Positions 35,001 through 41,364 of a stretch of 41,364 bases of DNA are shown one piece after another (positions within the stretch are counted from its first letter, which is position 1; every line of letters starts with the position of its first letter). This DNA comes from Gammaproteobacteria bacterium. GTDB taxonomy: Bacteria > Pseudomonadota > Gammaproteobacteria > Xanthomonadales > Marinicellaceae. The notes beneath the pieces are model-generated. The model had not been told where the DNA came from, searched no databases, and saw nothing but the letters and a program-made list of their open reading frames with translations. Location: positions 1 to 41,364 of the forward strand of contig JAUIGR010000022.1 of NCBI GenBank assembly GCA_030430025.1, read 5' to 3'. A program made the translations under genes and the position numbers.

Positions 35001-35913
35001 GGCAATTATCCAGAACCACATAGCATGAAAAATCATTAGCTATTAAATATGAAACAAGCTCAGATGCTGTTGGGGATAGATCGTCACCAAGATCTGCATA
35101 AATTACATTTGCTCCCGGCAAAGGTTTTTCGCATACACCATCTTCAAAAAGTGCTTGAGCAAAGCGTGTTTTTCCAACTCCAGAAAGACCGGTTATTCGA
35201 ACTACTGAACCTGCTTTAAGTAATCTTTCACGTACAAGCCTGATTCCGTCAGAAATAGCTACAGGTGTCGTTTGGGGAGAATTTACATCGATAACGCAGG
35301 GATGCTCGTCCGATAAAAACTCATCATCTTGATCTGCCGGGGTAGCGGTCCACTTCCCAAAAGGAATCCATCCAGCTAGAGGCTTCCCTAGTCTAGAGCG
35401 AACCCATAAGGCAACCCCAGGAAACTGCCTCAGCCATGCACATAGTCGATCTCTTCCATAGAAATCGAGAAGAAGAGCATCACTATTTGGTAAATCTTCG
35501 AGGGCTGACTTCATACCAAGAAGGCGTTCAGACAGCATTTTATCTGAGCAATCATCCTTGCCACTTACAATTACATAAGCGCCTTTTTTAGCTAACAAAT
35601 CACCTATAACAGCTTTTACTTTTCCTTTTTCAAGCATTTCCTTTTTACAGGCAGCTTTATTCATACTGTTTTTCTTTACTTGATAACCAGTATTATCACG
35701 GCTTACAAAGCCTGGATTTGATAACGGGGCTGCATCAACAACTCGAACATCAAGGCCACCATCGGCAGCTTCTTGCGCACCACCCCACAGAACACAAGAA
35801 GGGTGAAGCTCTTGGCTAATTAATTCCGCTTCACACAATCTAGCAACCATTTCCCTTAGATCAGCATCACTAAGATTAGAAATATCAGATGGTTCAAGCT
35901 CAAAAAATATCAT
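32089..35913 (-). CDS. PD-(D/E)xK nuclease - STAND NTPase, Avs-like defence protein
   Basis: A 1274-aa cytoplasmic protein with the layout of antiphage STAND ATPases. Residues 40-110 carry a restriction-endonuclease-like signature: EAADGGLDV (Glu48, Asp55) followed by GYQVKK (Gln78, Lys80), as in Mrr/Cap4-type nucleases. Residues 238-310 hold the NTPase: P-loop GLSGVGKT (242-249) and Walker B CYVVLDNCPPD (Asp302). From about 430 to the end is a long all-helical, repeat-like region expected to sense a phage product. Avs4-type proteins share the Mrr-STAND-repeat order, but I cannot place it in a subtype. The ATG follows a stop by 7 nt and has a weak ribosome site. It is last in a leftward run after the TIR-like and SLATT genes, 108 nt behind the latter. 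Confidence 0.82.
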   Translation of the reverse strand: MIFFELEPSDISNLSDADLREMVARLCEAELISQELHPSCVLWGGAQEAADGGLDVRVVDAAPLSNPGFVSRDNTGYQVKKNSMNKAACKKEMLEKGKVKAVIGDLLAKKGAYVIVSGKDDCSDKMLSERLLGMKSALEDLPNSDALLLDFYGRDRLCAWLRQFPGVALWVRSRLGKPLAGWIPFGKWTATPADQDDEFLSDEHPCVIDVNSPQTTPVAISDGIRLVRERLLKAGSVVRITGLSGVGKTRFAQALFEDGVCEKPLPGANVIYADLGDDLSPTASELVSYLIANDFSCYVVLDNCPPDVHRRLQKQVSLNQAKLSLLTIEYDISDDRPEETEVIHIEPLSEQTVSKLIQKRFSSLGRVNADKIAEFSGGNARVAIALASRVDSDETLAKFSDEELFRRLFNQRKGAAESLLESAEVLSLVYSFNVSTKEFNDELYALSKIGGLERNKLNRNHAELLRRQLSQQRGNWRAVLPHALANRLARRALQNIDPDQINAELLKCDNLRLFKSCAHRLGYLHDFEPARKLAYTWMKIDGPFHNIAVCDAELLTALSHIAPVFPDAVLAAIDNASEFQEFCSRNNQNFSVIVRLLRKIAYDDQYFDRAAELILRFAETEKTGENNNSIASQLSSLFSLHLSGTQATPTRRHSFVKRMLDSGDTKQLEIAQDIFRSAFEASHWTSFGGFDFGARSRDYGWEPKTNKEKLDWYVGFAELLVPLLDSKNELRVNWAKELLANHFVGLWTYAGCFDFLEGIVRKYSAGGQWPDMWRSIKRTIHYHGNKHTPELLKKIEELERLAAPTDPYSEIEAYALTNTWDHIEVRSGDFTENSEEIHRKIEKLGELAVSEPEYLEKLAPRLWKQNIDALWSFGKGLAKGSSDQKATFDTLVQLMQKQELQLVQTILFRGFIAGVHADNPSLSRILQESVLVVPELKPYFVDILSATPIAPWGTKRLIELALAGELEAWRFQQISYGRIHETICDDDLSKLLGAINDLADGIFATIEILSMRFFTDKDCNYSPSNEIRSVGRLAILKLLSMQRDEINRRLLHGMDRVIEECLSESATENEIRDIVNLLCDGVETYRLYGFELENTIAYLVKTYPEYVLDRVFIDSDNSEQLIYLLFKDRVNRSSSPLNLAPIERVLDWCNGNQDKIQKVAGAVSAYTSLDKKSQNLDNPKEVALSKHITSLLDAAEDKVDIVETIFSRTIPGGWSGSLAEILEVRSKAFAELLNHDTPDVQKIAKAKLYLLDRSIRENRERESDQYNQREQRFE

Positions 35914-35970
35914 TAGGTTTTACAATTTCCATTGCTGCCAATTAATAACTGTAAAGCTGAAAGGTCGTAT

Positions 35971-36020
35971 AAGGCCCGCAGCAGAGTAGCGAGCTAACGA
36001 GCGTCCTGCAGCCTGTGGTT
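35971..36020. other. GC-rich imperfect palindrome between SLATT and STAND genes
   Basis: Within the 108-nt gap, GGCccGCAGcaGA and TC-CTGC-a-GCC form an interrupted inverted repeat around TAGCGAGCTAACGAGCG. It is far more GC-rich than its surroundings. Placement right after a stop codon (GAATAACAACC on the minus strand), imperfect arms and a CTTATACG end recall integron attC sites, but the GTTRRRY core is not met. It may instead be an attenuator. Confidence 0.3.
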
Positions 36021-36021
36021 G

Positions 36022-36897
36022 TTATTCGTTTTTTCTCGCAACCCATTGAGTATGCTCTCTAGAGAAAGCTGATTCACTGTTTATTACAAACTCTGAAAGA
36101 TGGCGCTCTTCAGTAATTGATACAGATTCACCTTTTATCAATATAATTTCGTGAGCAGCTAGTGCATATGATGAATTGAGCTCGTTATGTTTTTTTGCCT
36201 GGACCCAAGTAAGTACTGCGCTAGCCGCTGTGGCTACAACTTCTATAGGCAGCGAAGCTGACGGCTCCTTAATACGATAAAGAAGCAATAGTATCGCCAG
36301 AAAGTGTAATAAAATTGAAACAACAAACCATCTCTTTGCTAAACGTTTATTGAGCTGTGATTTCTTAGAATACCAGTGGGATTGATTATCAATCCGGTCA
36401 CAAACATAAACTTCTAGGCGCTTATCCCAAGGTAAAGAGCGTACTTCAATCATCGCCTCGGAAATTGCCTCTCCCAAATCGGGTGACCACTCCAGCTCAT
36501 GTGATAGTGATCTGTTTTGATTTAAGATTGCTTTAAGGTCATTGAGAAGTTCTTTTTGTACTTGTTGGTTTGGGCCATCCATTTCGAATGGCTCAGCCCT
36601 CATCATCCAGCGCCATGTTCGTGTTTTTACAGATTCAGCTACAGCCCTACCGTTGTACCAAGTATCCTCTGGCTTTTTAACTTTTAGCCAAATCAGAATA
36701 CCTAGCGTTATCAGAAACAGGGAGGCAGATGCTATGGCAGCGTATACATTGGCTGGGTACGCGAACGATACACACGCAGCTATTATTAGTAGAATTAGAT
36801 AGCATCTTAGCGCATTAAAATATGCACTTTGAGCTTTCAAAGACGCACAGTTGGCGGAGTTATAAAGTGCTGGAAAATCCTCTTCCCGTATAGTCAC
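36022..36897 (-). CDS. SLATT/DUF4231-type membrane effector, four helices
   Basis: A 291-aa membrane protein. Hydrophobic helices lie at about 31-50 and 52-72, then after a long soluble middle at about 189-208 and 215-233. The segment WYNGRAVAESVKTRTWRWMM after helix 2 is the conserved W-R-xAE-xK-xW signature of SLATT domains (predicted membrane-perturbing effectors in nucleotide-dependent immunity), and the second half repeats the helix-pair layout, suggesting two SLATT units. The start is GTG at 36897, one nt after the TGA of the TIR-like gene (TGA-T-GTG), so the pair is almost surely coupled. Role as pore-forming effector is inference from family and neighbour. Confidence 0.75.
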   Translation of the reverse strand: MTIREEDFPALYNSANCASLKAQSAYFNALRCYLILLIIAACVSFAYPANVYAAIASASLFLITLGILIWLKVKKPEDTWYNGRAVAESVKTRTWRWMMRAEPFEMDGPNQQVQKELLNDLKAILNQNRSLSHELEWSPDLGEAISEAMIEVRSLPWDKRLEVYVCDRIDNQSHWYSKKSQLNKRLAKRWFVVSILLHFLAILLLLYRIKEPSASLPIEVVATAASAVLTWVQAKKHNELNSSYALAAHEIILIKGESVSITEERHLSEFVINSESAFSREHTQWVARKNE

Positions 36898-36898
36898 A

Positions 36899-37372
36899 TC
36901 AGTACCCTAAACTCGAATAAACACTATCTTTATAATGATAGTTTGCGTTGTCATTATGCATTTGATAATTCTGTATCGCGTAAGCTACTATCGCCGGCGA
37001 AAAGGGGACGAAAATGGCCCCTATATCCCTAATAATTGGGGGACATGTATCTTTAACCATAGATCTAGAGCCGTCTAAATTAACACCAATAATCGTACAA
37101 CCCTTTTCTACCGCTACCTCCGCCTCCCATCGAACATATTTGTGTCTGCTTTTAGTATCATTACCGATTAATAAGACATACTTTCCCGCCAAATTAATTC
37201 GCTCTCGACACTTTCTCTTAATGTAAGCTTCATTTTCAGAATTCAATTCGGCCTGAAGCTGACAATTCGCAAAATTAAAATCTATGTGCTTGTTAGCTTT
37301 CCAAGCTTGCATAAGACGCCAGTAATTAATGTCTGTGCTACTAAATCCTACAAAGGTCCTTGGTAATGACAT
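36899..37372 (-). CDS. TIR-like (DUF1863/ThsB-like) domain protein
   Basis: A 157-aa single-domain protein of the MTH538/DUF1863 TIR-like group, to which the Thoeris sensor ThsB belongs. Strand A is RTFVGFSSTDINYW, followed by AWKANKHIDFNFANCQL, the central strand KYVLLIGN and then YVRWEAEVAVEKGCTIIGVN, where Glu83 in the WE pair is the expected NAD-cleaving glutamate. Such proteins make a cyclic ADP-ribose-type signal on phage infection. A strong GAGGAG Shine-Dalgarno precedes the ATG. It is first in the operon and is followed 1 nt later by the SLATT gene; no ThsA (Sir2-SLOG or Macro) effector is present, so the SLATT protein is the likely effector. Confidence 0.78.
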   Translation of the reverse strand: MSLPRTFVGFSSTDINYWRLMQAWKANKHIDFNFANCQLQAELNSENEAYIKRKCRERINLAGKYVLLIGNDTKSRHKYVRWEAEVAVEKGCTIIGVNLDGSRSMVKDTCPPIIRDIGAIFVPFSPAIVAYAIQNYQMHNDNANYHYKDSVYSSLGY

Positions 37373-37442
37373 CGATCTCTCCTCATTCTGTATAACTATT
37401 TATTTTGAGTACATTGATGCCATTTGTCATCTGATTTCCTGG

Positions 37443-37525
37443 GTATTAATGCACATATAAAAGCTTGATAATAGCATAAGTTTTTGATTTCTTACCAGAC
37501 AGGTCATTGTCGGGTGCATTAATAA
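37443..37525. repeat. Inverted repeat upstream of the TIR-like gene
   Basis: GTATTAATGCAC (37443-37454) and GTGCATTAATAA (37514-37525) are inverted copies, 11 of 12 positions matching, 59 nt apart, in the 270-nt region between the TIR-like gene and phage/IS debris. It could be a paired operator for the defence operon or an old element end. No other structure was resolved in 37373-37642. Confidence 0.35.
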
Positions 37526-37642
37526 CAGGACATGTATGGATAAAAAGGCATGTTTGCATTCATATCAGAAAAATTCTTGATACAAATACACATGATGAAA
37601 CGGCTGGAGTGAAATCAATGATGAATTAAATTTCGACCAATG

Positions 37643-37879
37643 CTAATTCATGGGCTTTTTTCTTTCATATTTGTTTGTTTTATTTTGTGCTGAATTGGCA
37701 TTGATTTTCTGTCTTGAAACCAAAGACAGTCCAGCAAAAGCACAATAGGAATTAAACTGGCTAATCAACACGCCAGGCGGCACCTCACCACTTTGCCAAA
37801 TCTCATTTAGTTTGTTCTCAATCAAACAAAGTTGTTGGATGTAGCTTAAATCCAGCTCTGTGAGCATGTTGTGGGCCAA
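37643..37879 (-). pseudogene. Truncated phage terminase small subunit (P27-like)
   Basis: Translates as KLLLAHNMLTELDLSYIQQL, a central CLIENKLNEIW, and FNSYCAFAGLSLVSRQKI before a basic tail, which matches the C-terminal half of P27-family terminase small subunits (GLxPxSRxKI is characteristic). The frame is open upstream to about 37912 but has no ATG or ribosome site, only a TTG at 37879. The N-terminal half is lost at the junction with an IS256 transposase fragment. A prophage relic; function not expected. Confidence 0.55.
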
Positions 37880-37901
37880 CAGCAGTTTGCCTTTGTTGGT
37901 A

Positions 37902-38039
37902 CAGTTCTGCGTTCAGGGCGGCCTCAACTGACATCTTGGTCATCGCCTGGGTGAATCGAGCCAGGTCTTCTTATGTTTTTAGGCCTTTGCCTATCTTTTG
38001 GCTCAGGGCTCTCATTGCTTCTAATTCTTCGTTTTTCAT
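37902..38039 (-). pseudogene. IS256-family transposase N-terminal fragment
   Basis: MKNEELEAMRALSQKIGKGL-KT, an in-frame TAA (37973-37971), then EDLARFTQAMTKMSVEAAL-NAEL. This is the start of an IS256/mutator-type transposase, where the next residues would normally be xEHLGY. Only about 46 of some 400 codons remain, interrupted by a stop and joined directly to phage terminase sequence at about 37902. No inverted repeats were found. Confidence 0.65.
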
Positions 38040-38107
38040 AATCTACCTACTTTAACTTAATGGGTTAATAATAGGCAGATACACAGATTGGTTTACAGTC
38101 TCTCAAA

Positions 38108-38302
38108 TTGTGGCACTATTTTCTCTTGCACGGTGAAGACTATCGTCAACTTGGTTGGGATATAAGTAAAATCTCTAAACAAAATATAACTAAACTTTTA
38201 AATTTATTGACTACTTTTTATACTAATCCAACTGGCTATGAATTGATAAAAGAATTAGAGCGACGTAAGGCAATTTTGACTGAGGAGTACGGGGGTGTTT
38301 GA
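38108..38302 (+). CDS. Small hypothetical ORF, probably a relic
   Basis: A 64-codon frame from a TTG start (no ATG, no clear Shine-Dalgarno), running WHYFLLHGEDYRQLGWDISK onward with a charged helical end (GYELIKELERRKAIL). Composition is protein-like, but I do not recognise a family. The frame is also open a little upstream, so it is probably the surviving end of a longer gene in the phage/IS debris of the island. Confidence 0.25.
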   Translation: MWHYFLLHGEDYRQLGWDISKISKQNITKLLNLLTTFYTNPTGYELIKELERRKAILTEEYGGV

Positions 38303-38772
38303 AAGAAAATAATGCTACCCTTTGAATAACGTACGGCTAGTCATTTTTATGCATTAACAGAATTAGAAAAGCATTTTTTTGGCGAAATTGCTTGTTTGAG
38401 AAAGGATTTATGAAAAACCCCGTCAAAATCCCGCTTGAAAAAAGCTAAATTGTTGATATTAAAGGAAATAATGGTGCCAGGAGAGGACTTATTGATAACT
38501 TTAACACATTGATTTTAAAATAAATATACAAATGCTAGTAAATTATTACTGACAAAGTTACTGTCTTTTTTCTTTGCGACTATTATTTCTGTAAAAGTTC
38601 AGACTTGATCTGACCATTGCCAGGTTTAGACCAAAACATGTCAACGGTAGTTTAAAGCTATCATTTTTCCTATATGCACCACGGGTAGTATTGGTTAAAT
38701 CAATATTTGGTTTACTTGACTAAAAAGTCAGGATATGATCCGGCCACACACACATAACAAAGAGCTCATATA
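38303..38772. other. Gene-poor gap around the right island repeat
   Basis: 470 nt. At about 38320-38410 a plus-strand frame reads ASHFYALTELEKHFFGEIA with no start, likely another gene relic. The right 21-bp repeat lies at 38470-38490. Beyond it, 38590-38640 contains short GATC-centred inverted segments (CAGACTTGATCTGACC), and the sequence before 38773 should contain the promoter of the protease gene; no confident promoter was identified. Confidence 0.4.
38470..38490 (-). repeat. Right 21-bp direct repeat of the island
   Basis: Identical to 31858-31878. No intact tRNA lies beside either copy on the minus strand, so if these are tRNA-derived att sites, both are scars rather than a functional gene end. 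Confidence 0.6.
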
Positions 38773-41364
38773 ATGAAAAAACTAGGCTTAATCACACTAC
38801 TTGTCTTGGTTTCACTCTACGCTACAGCAGGATCACCTCGAACTGGTGTATTACCTGATGTCATCACCGATCAAGACCAAGTGATTATTGGATTAGCTAA
38901 CCTACTTTCTCCTTGCATTGCAACTAGTGAACTTGACCCAACTTTTTATCACCTATCTGATGACAATCAAATCACTTTTGCATTTGTTGGAATAGGAATT
39001 AATCCATGCCCTAACGTACCTGGATTTGGATTACAGTATCCAACTCAGCCATTATCTGCAGGTGATTATACCTTGCAGGTTTATATAGTCCCTGGCCCTA
39101 ATAGCTTACCATTAACAATAAATGATCCGCTTGGCACACCCTATGGTGATTTAGTTCAGTTTACCGTCCAGGGAACAGATGCTGGTGTTGTTTCTGTGCC
39201 TACCTTAGGGTTCTTAACAAAAGTGAGTACAGTGATTTTATTCGTTTTACTGGGCTTAGTTGCTAGTTTGAAGCGAATGAACAAAAACTTGTTTCTTTCT
39301 ATTGTCCTATTATCGCCTACATTACATGCCAAAGAGTTTATTTTACGCATTTCAAACGATCCTCAAGCACCAACAGCAGAAGAAATAGTTAACCAAGCAA
39401 ACCTATCACCTCATCCAGGTATTTATCCACTGGATACATTCAACCAGTTCCAACCTGAAACAGTTAATTACTACTTACGTGAGCGACCATATGGACAAAG
39501 ATTGGATATGATTAACCAATATCCTAACTGGACTGTGTCAATTCTCTATCAATATATCGTTGTCAATTACGATGATGTACTCGACAGCAATGATTTGATG
39601 TTAAGTTTTACCAATGATCCTTATGTAGTTAATGCTGGTGATATCTCCCGGTTAGAAGCGACCATTTCAACGCCTCAACACCTAAACAACAATATAGATG
39701 AAAAACAAAATCAAAATAGTAATGTTTTTGGTAATTTTATTGGTAACTTTATAACTGACCTAGACATCAATATGGCCTGGCAGCTATCAGAGGGCATGGG
39801 CTATATTGCTATTATAGATTCAGGTGTCGATATAGATCATCCTGCTTTTCGGGCTTTTTCAGACAATGATCAATACCTAGGTGGTAACTTACTTGATGGC
39901 TATTATCAGTTAGATTTGGCCTCAGGTGACTTAAATGTTGATGAACAAGAACCTTTCGATACACAGGGTATTGAATCTTATGAAGCATGTGACTTAGCTG
40001 ATGGTAACGATGATAATTTAGCAATCAGTGTTATTGCTGGTCATGGTACACATGTTAGCGGCATCATTGGAGCTAAAGATAATGGTTTTAGTGGTATTTG
40101 TAAGAATTGTGGTATTGGCATGATGAAATATATTAAATACGGTTCATGCATCGAAAACTTTAACCCTCCAACTATGGCTATTATTCCAGATAAATCAATA
40201 ATCGGTACATATCTTGAAATCTTATCTTCATATGGGGGGTTTGGAACAATTAACTGGAGTGGTGGTTTAATTGAGTGGAACAACGACTATACAGCCATCA
40301 TTACAGATGAAAATTTCTGTGTTCCACCACAATTTGGAGTTTTCGAACATGAGGCTTTTTGCAACTCATTGGAGGTGTTAAGAGAAAATAACGTAATGAT
40401 GGTCAGTGCTGGTGGCAATAATCGAGTCAAAATAGATTTTCCAGCAAGTGAGAGAGAAACCATTGCGGTGGCCGGGGTAGATCAATGGGGCACTTTTTGG
40501 AATGAATCACCAGGCCCTAATGGCGAATTTGATTTCAGCAATAACAATAACTGCCCGTTTAATGGCCCCATGAATGAGTGTGGATCTAATATCAGCCATT
40601 CACCGATTGATCAAAAAATTGATGTTGTTACTCAGGCAAGAGCCGTGTACTCAACTTTTTATCCCGGTGGACGTTGGAATGATGGACTTGAGTGCAACGA
40701 TGCAAGTGATGGTATGCCCAATGACGGTTATGGCCTTTGTAGAGGCACCTCTATGTCGACACCTCAAGTAGCCGCTATTATCCAACTGATGCGCTCAACC
40801 AATCCTCTATTACCTAACGGTACATATGATCCCAATCTAAATACCGGATTAATCAATATTTTAAACAGCACATCGAGTCGATATTTATCAGGCCAAGGCG
40901 TTAGTAATTACCTCGGCTATGGTATTCCAAGTGCTTCCTTGGCATTGGAAAAAATACTGGGTTATTCAGATGGTCAATTGATGAAGACTCGTTTAACACC
41001 AATGTTTTCACTTTACTCAGCTGAGGCTCAAAACAATATCTATTCACCTTTTCCACAAATGGGTAATGCCGTATTATCACAAAATGGTGCTGACTATGAT
41101 AGTGACAATACTGCACCACTGGTGAATGAGTTTCCTGAATTTTGGCATGGCCCTAATGTCCAGTTTCCCGCACCAAGAGCCCATTTCTATGTTTTTACCA
41201 CTAACAACAATCCCTTTGTTAATCTGAAAAACATGGTGCCACTGAGGCGCATGGAGAAAACCATCAACGTTGATAACCGTAATGATACTTATGCTATCAA
41301 CGATGCGGAAATAGAAGCCTTTCATATTGATGGTTATAACTATGCAGGTATTGAAGGGTATATT
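38773..41364 (+). CDS. Subtilisin-like (S8) serine protease with in-frame N-terminal IPTL-CTERM-type module (3' end beyond window)
   Basis: At least 864 codons, still open at the window edge. Residues 1-19 are a signal peptide (MKKLGLITLLVLVSLYATA), then a beta-rich secreted domain to about 140. VPTLGFLTKVSTVILFVLLG then ends in LVASLKR (to 168), the layout of an IPTL-CTERM sorting helix. Without a stop the frame continues at Met169 into a second signal-like helix (NKNLFLSIVLLSPTLHA|KEF) and an S8 protease: Asp349 (IIDSGVD), His424 (GHGTHVSG), oxyanion Asn549 (SAGGNN) and Ser660 (GTSMSTPQVA), all intact. Extra Cys-containing loops lie between the triad residues. Translation may also start at ATG 39277, giving a conventional secreted protease. 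The C-terminus and any sorting tail are not visible. Confidence 0.85.
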   Translation, partial: MKKLGLITLLVLVSLYATAGSPRTGVLPDVITDQDQVIIGLANLLSPCIATSELDPTFYHLSDDNQITFAFVGIGINPCPNVPGFGLQYPTQPLSAGDYTLQVYIVPGPNSLPLTINDPLGTPYGDLVQFTVQGTDAGVVSVPTLGFLTKVSTVILFVLLGLVASLKRMNKNLFLSIVLLSPTLHAKEFILRISNDPQAPTAEEIVNQANLSPHPGIYPLDTFNQFQPETVNYYLRERPYGQRLDMINQYPNWTVSILYQYIVVNYDDVLDSNDLMLSFTNDPYVVNAGDISRLEATISTPQHLNNNIDEKQNQNSNVFGNFIGNFITDLDINMAWQLSEGMGYIAIIDSGVDIDHPAFRAFSDNDQYLGGNLLDGYYQLDLASGDLNVDEQEPFDTQGIESYEACDLADGNDDNLAISVIAGHGTHVSGIIGAKDNGFSGICKNCGIGMMKYIKYGSCIENFNPPTMAIIPDKSIIGTYLEILSSYGGFGTINWSGGLIEWNNDYTAIITDENFCVPPQFGVFEHEAFCNSLEVLRENNVMMVSAGGNNRVKIDFPASERETIAVAGVDQWGTFWNESPGPNGEFDFSNNNNCPFNGPMNECGSNISHSPIDQKIDVVTQARAVYSTFYPGGRWNDGLECNDASDGMPNDGYGLCRGTSMSTPQVAAIIQLMRSTNPLLPNGTYDPNLNTGLINILNSTSSRYLSGQGVSNYLGYGIPSASLALEKILGYSDGQLMKTRLTPMFSLYSAEAQNNIYSPFPQMGNAVLSQNGADYDSDNTAPLVNEFPEFWHGPNVQFPAPRAHFYVFTTNNNPFVNLKNMVPLRRMEKTINVDNRNDTYAINDAEIEAFHIDGYNYAGIEGYI

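Noticed and set aside
31858-38490. An intact tRNA gene at either 21-bp repeat
   Set aside because: The bases next to the repeats on the minus strand do not continue into a T-loop, anticodon or D arm; only the 3'-end-like segment is present, and it is one base short of standard geometry.
38590-38660. GATC-centred short inverted segments as ends of an insertion sequence
   Set aside because: No transposase frame and no matching partner end was found in the window.
1-41364. CRISPR array
   Set aside because: No regularly spaced direct repeats of 20-40 bp were seen anywhere; the only direct repeats are the 21-bp pair and the 101-bp pair.

Overview
The window looks like chromosomal DNA of a low-GC (roughly 40%) marine gammaproteobacterium. 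The evidence is the conserved yrbG-kdsD-kdsC-lptC-lptA-lptB / hpf-ptsN-rapZ block, ibaG-murA, acnB/acnA, and secreted proteins with IPTL-CTERM-like or 'IFKDxFE' C-termini. From memory these tails point to a Marinicella-like organism. That placement is inference; no rRNA is present to confirm it.

Layout. 1-6000: a secreted lipoprotein prolyl oligopeptidase and two head-to-head secreted beta-helix (choice-of-anchor Q) proteins. 6300-11750: acnB and acnA in tandem. 11750-18000: a leftward envelope and nitrogen-PTS block (rapZ, ptsN, hpf, lptB, lptA, lptC, kdsC, kdsD, Na/Ca antiporter). The usual rpoN between lptB and hpf is missing. 18100-20210: rightward ibaG-murA and tspO, without the mla genes often found next to ibaG. 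20285-26681: a leftward run of glutaryl-CoA dehydrogenase, a fused alpha/beta 2-oxoacid dehydrogenase E1, an FHA-containing adenylate cyclase, a tiny coupled membrane ORF, XpaC-like and TelA-like proteins.

26820-31533 is a peptide-export locus: an HlyD adaptor, a C39-peptidase ABC exporter, two intact double-glycine precursor peptides (53 and 60 aa) and the remains of a third. The intact cores are short and acidic, with two cysteines, and both end in Cys-Pro. Each intact gene is preceded by a copy of the same 101-bp promoter/operator/leader-hairpin module (78/101 identical without gaps).

31858-38490 is a compact island bounded by a perfect 21-bp direct repeat that resembles a tRNA 3' end. 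It carries a leftward operon encoding a TIR-like (DUF1863/ThsB-like) protein, a four-helix SLATT-type membrane protein and a 1274-aa nuclease-STAND ATPase. Broken phage and IS pieces lie behind it. This is the best candidate for an incompletely described immune system. The window ends inside a subtilisin-like protease (38773 onward) whose reading frame is fused in frame to an upstream IPTL-CTERM-type protein.

No intact tRNA or rRNA gene, complete insertion sequence or CRISPR array was seen.
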